Shown here: positions 1 through 5,536 of the stretch, one piece after another | Numbering within the stretch: the stretch's first letter is position 1 | Layout of the letters: every line of letters begins with the position of its first letter | The notes under the pieces: model-generated | Databases searched by the model: none | Told to the model about the DNA's origin: nothing | Seen by the model: the letters and a program-made list of their open reading frames with translations, nothing else | Position numbers and translations under genes: made by a program | Origin: Acidimicrobiales bacterium | GTDB lineage: Bacteria > Actinomycetota > Acidimicrobiia > Acidimicrobiales > SHLQ01 | Direction of reading: 5' to 3' | NCBI GenBank assembly: GCA_013002375.1 | Contig: JABDJW010000438.1 | Location: 1 to 7,591 of the forward strand | Length of the DNA: 7,591 nt

Positions 1-805
1 CACGGTGCAGAGCGACATCGTGTACGGCCAGGGTGCGATCGATGGCGGCGCCGGCACGCAAGATCTGCTGCTCGACCTGTACATCCCCGACACCGATCCG
101 GCCGACGGGCCGCTGGCCCTGATGGTCATGATCCACGGTGGCGGTTTCACCGGCGGATCGAAGACCAGCGGCAACCTGGTCGCATCGGCCCAGCAGTACG
201 CCTCGCGTGGCTACCTCGTGGCATCGATCAACTACCGCCTGGGCGGATCCGATCCACTGCCCTCGAGCGCGGTGCAACCGATCTGGGATCTCGTGCAGGG
301 GCCCGGGCTCACCGCACAGGTCAAAGGCTTCGTGGCCGCGATCGACGACACGTTGACCGCCATCGATTTCTTGCACCAGCGCGACGACGTGTTCGCGCCG
401 TGGACGATTCTGTGGGGGTCTTCGGCGGGGGCGATCACCTCGCTGAACGTGGCCTACATCCTGGACGACTTCGGCATCGAAGGTCCGAGGATTGCTGCCG
501 TCATCGACTTGTGGGGTGGCTTCTATGCCACGCCCGATGGTCCGCCGTTCGAGGGGCCCAACGAGCCCCCGCTGTTCATCGTGCACGGCACCGCCGACCC
601 GACCGTGCCCTACGCGCTGACCGAGAACATCGTGAATTGGCAGGCCCAAGTCGGGAACCCGGTCGAGGTCCATGCCATCGTCGGCGCCGGGCACGGCGTG
701 AATATGTTCACCAACGAGGCATCGCCCGGCGTGAGCCTGTACCAACGCTCCGTCGACTTCCTCGACGAGCAGCTCTTCGCCCCGCTCGACGCCTACGTCA
801 ACTGA
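1..805 (+). CDS. Alpha/beta hydrolase (carboxylesterase/lipase-like), 5' end cut by window
   Basis: A serine hydrolase that probably cleaves a carboxylic ester; the substrate is unknown. Numbering from the first in-frame GTG (position 5), the protein shows an oxyanion-hole motif HGGGF at residues 44-48, the nucleophile elbow G-S-S-A-G at 138-142 (Ser140), an acid residue Asp198 in HGTADPTVPY, and the catalytic His230 in GAGHGV. The triad is therefore complete and the C-terminus is intact (TGA at 803-805). The HGGG motif resembles the hormone-sensitive-lipase/carboxylesterase branch. The reading frame is open to the left edge (ACG at 2-4), there is no visible ribosome site, and the first residues look like the middle of a beta strand. 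I therefore read this as the C-terminal part of a longer protein, possibly with a signal peptide upstream, although GTG at 5 as the true start is not excluded. It is convergent with the aldolase gene, 54 bp away, and nothing links it functionally to the rest. Confidence 0.85.
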   Translation, partial: TVQSDIVYGQGAIDGGAGTQDLLLDLYIPDTDPADGPLALMVMIHGGGFTGGSKTSGNLVASAQQYASRGYLVASINYRLGGSDPLPSSAVQPIWDLVQGPGLTAQVKGFVAAIDDTLTAIDFLHQRDDVFAPWTILWGSSAGAITSLNVAYILDDFGIEGPRIAAVIDLWGGFYATPDGPPFEGPNEPPLFIVHGTADPTVPYALTENIVNWQAQVGNPVEVHAIVGAGHGVNMFTNEASPGVSLYQRSVDFLDEQLFAPLDAYVN

Positions 806-859
806 ACCGAACCGGTCCCGGGTCGGTGCGCCCACGACCACGATCTGGGCCCACTACGG

Positions 860-1618
860 TCAGGGGGTGAGGTGGCGGCGGATGAGCCACTGGAACATCA
901 GCCAACCGGCGTCATGGGTCGTCAGCGATTGGTGGGCGAGTTCGGCCGATTCGGCGCTGATCGGCACCGGGTTGCGGGCCTTGAGGTGGGCTTCGGCGAC
1001 CCGCTCGGCCGCGACGAAGTAGCCCACGGTCTCGGCCACGCTGGCGCCGACGGTGAGCAACCCGTGGTTGCGGAGCACGCAGAGCCGGTTGCCGCCGAGC
1101 GACGCGGCGATGCGCTTGCCGCCGTCGTAGGTGTTGACCTCGACCTGTTCGTCGTCGTGCAAGGCCTGATCACCCCAGAACAACGCGGCCTCCTGGATGA
1201 TCGGGTCGAACACCCTCGCCTCGGCCGCGAACGGTGTGCCCCAGGGGGTGTGGGTGTGGGCGGCCGACACGATATCGGGGCGGGCCTCGTGGATCGGGTG
1301 ATGGATATTGAAAGCGGTCTCGTTGATCGACACGTCTTTTCCGCTCTTGGCCGCTGTGGCCGGCACGCCGTTGGGTCCGACCAAGACCAGTTGGTCGACC
1401 GACGCCTGATCGAACGACACGCCGTAGGCCAGCAGCCAGAGATGGTCGGTCTCGATCGGGTCGCGGGCGCTGATGTGGCCGTCGCCGAGCGATCCCCAAC
1501 GCAGCGCGCCGAACAGCCGGTACGCCAGGGCGAGATCGGTCTTGCGCCGCTCGCGTTCGGCTTGCGGATCGTCGAGGAACTGCTCGGTGTCCTCCCGCTG
1601 CAGCGGCGGCCAACTCAT
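860..1618 (-). CDS. Class II aldolase/adducin-family protein
   Basis: A 252-residue cytoplasmic protein of the fold shared by L-fuculose-phosphate aldolase, L-ribulose-5-phosphate 4-epimerase and the adducin head domain. From the ATG start, the family landmarks are GDGHISARDP (45-54, substrate/phosphate loop), SINETAFNIHHPIHEARPD (97-115), the metal-binding pair H121-T-H123, and RNHGLLTVG (183-191) with the third ligand His185. When aligned on the RPD motif, the position of the catalytic Glu73 of FucA is Ala102, with Glu100 two residues away. That is the pattern of the adducin-like subgroup, so aldolase activity should not be assumed. I chose ATG at 1618 over the TTG at 1624, which would add only two residues and has no ribosome site. 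There is no Shine-Dalgarno sequence before the ATG either, and a -10-like TAGCGT lies exactly 7 nt upstream, so translation may be leaderless. The gene lies 159 bp downstream of the amidohydrolase on the same strand. Confidence 0.88.
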   Translation of the reverse strand: MSWPPLQREDTEQFLDDPQAERERRKTDLALAYRLFGALRWGSLGDGHISARDPIETDHLWLLAYGVSFDQASVDQLVLVGPNGVPATAAKSGKDVSINETAFNIHHPIHEARPDIVSAAHTHTPWGTPFAAEARVFDPIIQEAALFWGDQALHDDEQVEVNTYDGGKRIAASLGGNRLCVLRNHGLLTVGASVAETVGYFVAAERVAEAHLKARNPVPISAESAELAHQSLTTHDAGWLMFQWLIRRHLTP

Positions 1619-1624
1619 GCGCAA

Positions 1625-1630
1625 ACGCTA
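1625..1630 (-). promoter_or_regulatory. Candidate -10 element for a leaderless aldolase mRNA
   Basis: On the minus strand TAGCGT fits the actinobacterial TANNNT -10 pattern. If its last T is position -7, +1 falls on the A of the ATG at 1618. That spacing is the classic leaderless arrangement, common in actinobacteria, and it agrees with the missing Shine-Dalgarno sequence. No good -35 hexamer is present; the -35 position falls in the first 14-bp repeat unit. A single hexamer match is weak evidence. Confidence 0.35.
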
Positions 1631-1646
1631 GCGCGCCACCCGCCCG

Positions 1647-1688
1647 GGTTCTGGCGTTGGGGTTCTGGCGCTGGGGTTCTGGCGAGGT
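1647..1688. repeat. Three tandem 14-bp direct repeats
   Basis: Three head-to-tail copies of GGTTCTGGCGNNGG begin at 1647, 1661 and 1675. The first two differ at one base (TTGG versus CTGG at the end) and the third diverges in its last four bases. They lie immediately upstream of the aldolase -10 candidate, overlapping the expected -35. Fourteen-bp spacing is not a whole number of helical turns. They could be regulator sites, a slippage-generated repeat, or part of a dispersed intergenic repeat family. Confidence 0.7.
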
Positions 1689-1722
1689 TGGGGTGCGGTC
1701 CTCGCGCATTTTCCTCGCCAGA
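1678..1722. repeat. 10-bp perfect inverted repeat with 25-nt loop
   Basis: TCTGGCGAGG at 1678-1687 pairs perfectly with CCTCGCCAGA at 1713-1722. The loop holds a smaller TGCG/CGCA pairing (1694-1697 with 1705-1708). An alternative partner, CCTCGC at 1700-1705, could pair with GCGAGG at 1682-1687, giving two competing hairpins. It lies between two co-directional minus-strand genes. There is no T-run after the stem on the minus strand, so it is not a canonical intrinsic terminator, but it could stabilise or attenuate the amidohydrolase transcript. Confidence 0.6.
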
Positions 1723-1751
1723 TTGCGGAGGGGCGCCAGATTGCAGAGGGG
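1716..1751. repeat. Tandem 18-bp duplication
   Basis: CGCCAGATTGCGGAGGGG at 1716-1733 is followed at once by CGCCAGATTGCAGAGGGG at 1734-1751, a single mismatch in 18. Each unit begins with CGCCAGA, the reverse complement of the TCTGGCG core of the 14-bp repeats just to the left. The two arrays together therefore carry five copies of one 7-bp core in two orientations. Confidence 0.7.
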
Positions 1752-1777
1752 AGGGTGGGGTGCCGCTGCGGGCTTCG

Positions 1778-3499
1778 CTACAGCGAGACGGTTTCGGTGT
1801 CGGTGCCGCTGCGGAACACCACGCCGGGGAGATCGCCGGTGGTATCACCGTCGACCACGGTGGCCACGCCGTTCACGTACACCGCCTTGATGCCGCGGGC
1901 CTCGGCCACCAACCGGCCATGGCCGCCGGGCAGATCGGGCACGAGCTCGACGTCGCCGGCGCTGATGGTCTCGGGGTCGAACACCACCATGTCGGCGTGC
2001 CAGCCCTCTTCGAGGCGGCCGCGGTCGATCAGGCCGAACAGCCGGGCCGGCTTGTCGGTGAGGTGGTGGATCGCTTCTTCCAGCGTGGCCAGCTTCTTGC
2101 CGCGAAGGCAATCGTCGATCCACTGGGTGGTGTACATGGCGCCGGCCATGCGATCGAGGTGGGCACCGGCGTCGGAGCCGCCGATCATGATCGCGTCGTG
2201 GGCCCAGGCCTGCTTGCGGAGCTGCCACGACGAGGGATCGTCATCGGTCGGGCCCGGCCACAGCACGGTGCGCAGCTCGTCTTCGAGCACGATGTCGAGC
2301 AGGCAGTAGAAGTCGCGCACGCCGCGCTCGCGAGCGATGTCGCCGACCCGCTTGCCCTTGAGGCCTTCGTTGGCCGCGCTGTAGGTGTCGCCGATCTCGT
2401 AGTTGGCCCATCCGGTCAGGCGGCTGAAGACGCCGGCCTCGGGCGAGGCGGCCCGGGTTTCCATGAACTTGCGGACCTCCGGGTCGCGCAGCTTCTCCAT
2501 GCGCTCGGGAATCGGCAGGCCGAGGATGTCCTTCCAGTCGGGCATCATGTTCAGCGCGCAGTAGGTGCCGAAGCTCATGTTCATGCCGACCAGGACCGGC
2601 ATGGTGAGGCCGACCACCCGGGCGCCGCGTTCGGCCGCGGTATCCATCGCCGCGAGCTGGCCCAGGTAGTCCTCGGGCCGAGCGGAGTCGACGGTGAGCA
2701 CGTTCCAGTTCAGTGGCCGTTGGCCCCGCAGTGACATCTCGGCCATGAGGTCGACCTCGTCGTCGGAGAAGCCGCTCATGCACCCGTCGGTCACCCACTC
2801 GAGCGTGGTGCCGTCGTAGCGCGACACGGTTTCGCACAGGGTGAGGAGTTCATCGCGCGTCGCCCAGCGGGACGGCACGGCCTCGCCGGTGCCATCGCTG
2901 TGGGTGTAGCTCTGGGTCGTCGAGAATCCTATACCGCCGGCCTCGATCGAGTCTTCGAGCAGCTTGACCATCTCGGCCACTTGTTCGGGGGTGGCCTCGT
3001 TGCCGACGCTGTCGTCGCCCATCACCACCCGGCGCAGCGCGCAGTGCCCGACGAGGGCGCCGACGTTCACCGCGACCTGCCCGTCGAGCCGGCCGAGGTA
3101 CTCGCCGAACGTCTTCCAGTTCCAGGGCACCGCGGTCTCGAGTGCTTCGAGGGGCATGCCCTCGACCTTGACCATCATCTTGCGCAGGTAGTCGCCGTCG
3201 GCCTCGGTGGCGATCGGCGCCAGGGTGAACCCGCAGTTGCCCATGATCACGCTGGTGATGCCGTGCTCGCTCGACGGTGTCGCGTACGGATCCCAGAACA
3301 GTTGGGCGTCGTAGTGGGTGTGGGGATCGACGAACCCGGGACACACCACCAGGCCGGTGACGTCGACGACCTCGGCCGCGTCGTCGGTGACTTCACCGAT
3401 GGTCACGATGCGGCCATCGCGCACGCCGACGTCGGCCACGCGGCCGGCACTGCCGGTGCCATCGATGACGGTTCCACCCCGCAAAATCAGATCGAGCAC
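1778..3499 (-). CDS. D-aminoacylase-like amidohydrolase (N-acyl-D-amino-acid deacylase family)
   Basis: A 573-residue TIM-barrel amidohydrolase related to N-acyl-D-amino-acid deacylase; the general reaction would be metal-dependent hydrolysis of an amide. No signal peptide is present, so it should be cytoplasmic. Landmarks are an N-terminal beta-sandwich strand LILRGGTVIDGTG (4-16), the strand-1 metal pair in CPGFVDPHTHYDAQ (His60, His62), GNCGF with Cys89 matching the zinc-bridging Cys96 of the Alcaligenes enzyme, GGIGFSTTQSYTH (188-200), and GGSDAGAH with Asp443 as the likely catalytic aspartate. The C-terminal beta-sandwich closes with GWHADMVVFDP. Where the family normally carries metal-ligand histidines 220 and 250, I see EWVTDG (234-239) and PLNWNVLTVD (262-271), with no histidine. 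The protein is about 90 residues longer than classical D-aminoacylases, which resembles a larger actinobacterial subgroup. I chose GTG at 3499 because AGGGG lies 8 nt upstream and the frame's next residues are the conserved start; an ATG at 3685 would run through the divergent promoter region. The acyl-amino-acid substrate is not proven. Confidence 0.85.
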   Translation of the reverse strand: MLDLILRGGTVIDGTGSAGRVADVGVRDGRIVTIGEVTDDAAEVVDVTGLVVCPGFVDPHTHYDAQLFWDPYATPSSEHGITSVIMGNCGFTLAPIATEADGDYLRKMMVKVEGMPLEALETAVPWNWKTFGEYLGRLDGQVAVNVGALVGHCALRRVVMGDDSVGNEATPEQVAEMVKLLEDSIEAGGIGFSTTQSYTHSDGTGEAVPSRWATRDELLTLCETVSRYDGTTLEWVTDGCMSGFSDDEVDLMAEMSLRGQRPLNWNVLTVDSARPEDYLGQLAAMDTAAERGARVVGLTMPVLVGMNMSFGTYCALNMMPDWKDILGLPIPERMEKLRDPEVRKFMETRAASPEAGVFSRLTGWANYEIGDTYSAANEGLKGKRVGDIARERGVRDFYCLLDIVLEDELRTVLWPGPTDDDPSSWQLRKQAWAHDAIMIGGSDAGAHLDRMAGAMYTTQWIDDCLRGKKLATLEEAIHHLTDKPARLFGLIDRGRLEEGWHADMVVFDPETISAGDVELVPDLPGGHGRLVAEARGIKAVYVNGVATVVDGDTTGDLPGVVFRSGTDTETVSL

Positions 3500-3535
3500 G
3501 GTCCATTCCCCTGTTCTACCGATCGGCTTTCGGCG

Positions 3536-3541
3536 ACTGTA
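3536..3541 (-). promoter_or_regulatory. Candidate -10 of the amidohydrolase promoter
   Basis: TACAGT on the minus strand fits TANNNT and lies 36 nt before the GTG at 3499. The expected -35 position, 17-18 bp upstream, falls on the palindrome at 3559-3573 and is not a good hexamer by itself, so a regulator bound there could control this promoter. This is only a pattern match. Confidence 0.3.
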
Positions 3542-3558
3542 GCCGACCACCCTTCGGG

Positions 3559-3573
3559 CTGACGATCCGTCAG
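3559..3573. promoter_or_regulatory. Perfect palindrome CTGACG-ATC-CGTCAG, candidate operator
   Basis: CTGACG at 3559-3564 and CGTCAG at 3568-3573 are exact reverse complements around a 3-bp centre. This size and shape suit a dimeric helix-turn-helix regulator. It lies between the two divergent genes, 59 bp from the amidohydrolase start and 130 bp from the lipoprotein start, overlapping the likely -35 of the amidohydrolase. No regulator gene is in the window to pair it with. Confidence 0.45.
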
Positions 3574-3643
3574 ATCGGCATCGTTCCAACGAGTTGCATG
3601 CCGGTTGGGTTACGGGGTTTGTGCTGACTTGCCCAACATGTCC

Positions 3644-3649
3644 TAGTGT
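3644..3649 (+). promoter_or_regulatory. Candidate -10 of the ABC transporter operon promoter
   Basis: TAGTGT fits TANNNT and stands in the AT-richer part of the intergenic region, 54 nt before the GTG at 3704. A TTGTGC at 3619-3624 could be a -35, but the 19-bp spacing is longer than usual. The leader would be about 48 nt. Confidence 0.3.
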
Positions 3650-3690
3650 TTCATCCTTGTAGTCAAGATGAGTGACGCCCGTCACTTCCC

Positions 3691-3695
3691 GGAGG
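3691..3695 (+). promoter_or_regulatory. Ribosome binding site deciding the lipoprotein start
   Basis: GGAGG, followed by more G, lies 8 nt before GTG at 3704. It sits inside the longer frame that would begin at ATG 3668, so it argues that the 12 extra N-terminal codons are not translated. Starting at 3704 also gives a clean lipoprotein signal peptide. Confidence 0.8.
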
Positions 3696-3703
3696 GGGAA
3701 CCT

Positions 3704-5488
3704 GTGCCCGCACGAAAGAACGCCATCTGGCGATTGCTGTCCGTTCTGCTCGCTTTCTCGTTGTTGGCCGCGGCCTGCGGTGGCGACGACGATGACGACG
3801 ACGGTGCCGAGCCGAACACCACCGAAGCGGTCGAGACGCCGGCCACCGATGGCGTGGCCCAGACCATTGCTCCCACCGATCCGCCCGAGACCGGCCCGGT
3901 CGCCGGCGGCACGCTCCGCATCGGCACCGAGGCCGAAGTCGATGGTGTGAACCCCACGACCAGCGCGCTGTCGGCGCCCGGATTGTGGATGGGCATCACC
4001 GTGTTCGACACACTGACCGTGTATCTACCTGACGGTTCGGTTGCCCCCTACCTGGCCGAGTCCATCGAGCCCAGCGAGGATTTGAAGAGCTGGACCCTGA
4101 AGGTCCGCGAGGGGATCAGCTTCCACGACGGCTCGCCGCTCAATGCCGATGCGCTCATCGCCAACTTCGAATCCCAGATCGGTGCTCCGCTCGTCGGTTT
4201 GGCCGTGCGCCCCTTCTATGAAGATCAGTCGGTCGAGGGCGCGACACCGGCGATCGAAAAGGTCGACGAGTTCACTGTCAAGTGGAACCTGCTCGACCCC
4301 GACGCCAACTTCCCGGCCTCACTCACCGGCCAGCTCGGCATGGTCGCGTCGCCGACGTGGCTGGCTGACTCGGCTGCCGCTGATGGTGGGCTCGATCAAG
4401 CGCCGGTGGGCACCGGCCCGTTCAAGTTCGAGAGCCGTGAGCAAGACAGCGTCACCCGGTTTGTCCGGAACGACGACTGGTGGGGCATCGGTGTCGTCCA
4501 GGACGACATCTACCTCGATGCCGTCGAGTTCTATCCGCTGACCGATACCGAACAACGACTCGACCAGCTGCTCAACGACGACCTCGAGATCATCCACACC
4601 ACGGTGTCGAGCGCGGTGAGCGAGCTCGAGGATCGCTCGGCCAGCGGCGAAGTGCAGGCCCAGTTCGACGACAGCACCGAAGAGTCGTTCGCCATGATCA
4701 ACTCATCGGTGCCGCCGTTCGACGACATCCGGGCCCGCCAGGCCCTGACGTTCGCCACCCCACGCGATGCCTACAACGAGATCATCGCCGAGAACGTCAA
4801 CCGACCGGCCAACGGACCGTTCACGCTGGATTCCCCGTACTACAACCCCGATGTCGTGCAGGAAGCCGACGATCCGGATCGCGCGGCCCCGCTGGTCGAC
4901 GAGTACTGCGCCGAGAGAGGCACCGAGACCAACCCGATCACCGAGGGTCCGACGTGCACCGATGGCAAGATCAACATCGAGCTGCAGTGGTCGGGCCCGT
5001 CGATCGTGCAGGATCGTATCGCCGAGTTGTTGCGAGACGACGGCTGGAGCGAGTTCTTCAACGTCGATTTCGACGAGTTGTTCCAGGACGAGCACATTCA
5101 GCAAACGGCGCTCGGTCAATACAACGTCAACACCTGGCGCCAGTTCGGTGCGCCGGATCCGTCGCGCGACAAGGTGTGGCTCATGTGCCGGACCGCCGAA
5201 GGCATCTCGCTCAACTGGCCTCGGTTCTGTGACGAGGCCCGCGACGCGCTGATCGTCGAAGCCGACTCCGGGGTGAGTGAAGAGCGCTTCATCGAGCTCC
5301 AGCAGGAGATTGCCAAGAGCATGAACGAGGCCTACACCTACATCTTCTTCAACCACACCATCTGGGCCTACGGCTACAGCAACAGTGTCCAGAACGTGTG
5401 TGGCATGACGGGTGTCAACGATGAGCAGTTGCGCTGCAACGAGAACGGCCGGCAGCAGGTCCGCCACATGTGGCTGGCTGAAGGCTGA
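3704..5488 (+). CDS. ABC transporter substrate-binding lipoprotein, SBP_bac_5 (peptide/nickel) family
   Basis: A 594-residue extracytoplasmic solute receptor that delivers its ligand to the two permeases encoded downstream. The signal peptide has R4/K5, a hydrophobic stretch (11-22) and the lipobox L-A-A-A-C, so Cys25 should be lipidated and hold the protein on the outer face of the membrane. A run of six Asp (28-33) and a Thr/Pro/Glu-rich linker to about residue 65 follow. The fold starts at GGTLRIGTEAEVDGVNP (68 onward). The family signature WTLKVREGISFHDGSPLNADAL is at 130-151, and GTGPFKFESREQDSVTRFVRNDDWWG is further on. Six cysteines in the C-terminal half form three close pairs (402/418, 495/509, 566/578), suggesting disulfides. 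The length is at the upper end for the family. GTG at 3704 was chosen from the GGAGG site. It is the first gene of the operon; the ligand could be a peptide or another solute, since family membership does not decide it. Confidence 0.93.
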   Translation: MPARKNAIWRLLSVLLAFSLLAAACGGDDDDDDGAEPNTTEAVETPATDGVAQTIAPTDPPETGPVAGGTLRIGTEAEVDGVNPTTSALSAPGLWMGITVFDTLTVYLPDGSVAPYLAESIEPSEDLKSWTLKVREGISFHDGSPLNADALIANFESQIGAPLVGLAVRPFYEDQSVEGATPAIEKVDEFTVKWNLLDPDANFPASLTGQLGMVASPTWLADSAAADGGLDQAPVGTGPFKFESREQDSVTRFVRNDDWWGIGVVQDDIYLDAVEFYPLTDTEQRLDQLLNDDLEIIHTTVSSAVSELEDRSASGEVQAQFDDSTEESFAMINSSVPPFDDIRARQALTFATPRDAYNEIIAENVNRPANGPFTLDSPYYNPDVVQEADDPDRAAPLVDEYCAERGTETNPITEGPTCTDGKINIELQWSGPSIVQDRIAELLRDDGWSEFFNVDFDELFQDEHIQQTALGQYNVNTWRQFGAPDPSRDKVWLMCRTAEGISLNWPRFCDEARDALIVEADSGVSEERFIELQQEIAKSMNEAYTYIFFNHTIWAYGYSNSVQNVCGMTGVNDEQLRCNENGRQQVRHMWLAEG

Positions 5489-5523
5489 GAGGACCGGTAA
5501 CCAAGGCCAAGACGACGTGAACA

Positions 5524-5528
5524 GGGGG
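5524..5528 (+). promoter_or_regulatory. Ribosome binding site of permease 1
   Basis: An AGGGGG run ends 8 nt before the GTG at 5537. The 48-bp gap after the binding-protein gene shows no stem followed by a T-run, so transcription is expected to continue through it. Confidence 0.7.
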
Positions 5529-5536
5529 ACAACCGA

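Larger units (their letters stand above)
3500..3703. promoter_or_regulatory. Divergent intergenic control region
   Basis: These 204 bp separate the starts of the amidohydrolase (minus) and the binding lipoprotein (plus), so promoters for both must lie here or nearby. The region contains a 15-bp palindrome, -10-like hexamers in each direction, and two GATCGGC direct copies (3521-3527 and 3573-3579). It is visibly less GC-rich towards 3610-3670. No small gene with convincing signals was found in it. Confidence 0.75.

Noticed and set aside
806..859. Possible bidirectional terminator between the convergent hydrolase and aldolase genes
   Set aside because: Only short imperfect pairings (for example ACCG with CGGT around CCCGGG) are present, with no T-run on either strand. 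A terminator is expected here on logic alone, but the sequence does not show one.
1647..1751. CRISPR-like array
   Set aside because: The units are 14 and 18 bp, directly abutting without spacers, and no cas genes are present.
872..2734. A 620-codon open frame on the plus strand across the aldolase and amidohydrolase genes
   Set aside because: It is antisense to two genes with clear family motifs and shares their codon register, so high GC at third positions keeps it open. Its His/Gly/Ala/Asp-rich translation has no recognisable domain, and it crosses the intergenic repeats without any start signal.
2900..3562. A 220-codon plus-strand frame opposite the start of the amidohydrolase and entering the control region
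   Set aside because: Antisense shadow in the same register as above, with no ribosome site or motif.
3500..3685. Extension of the amidohydrolase to the ATG at 3685 (62 extra residues)
   Set aside because: The extension has no family similarity that I can see, covers the palindrome and the candidate promoters, and nearly reaches the divergent gene. AGGGG with 8-nt spacing supports GTG at 3499.
3668..3703. Start of the binding lipoprotein at ATG 3668
   Set aside because: It would place 12 polar residues before the signal peptide and put the strong GGAGG site inside the gene. GTG at 3704 gives a normal lipoprotein leader.
5489..5536. Terminator or attenuator between the binding protein and permease 1
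   Set aside because: No stable stem followed by Ts; only a short ACCGGT palindrome is seen. The gap mainly carries the ribosome site.
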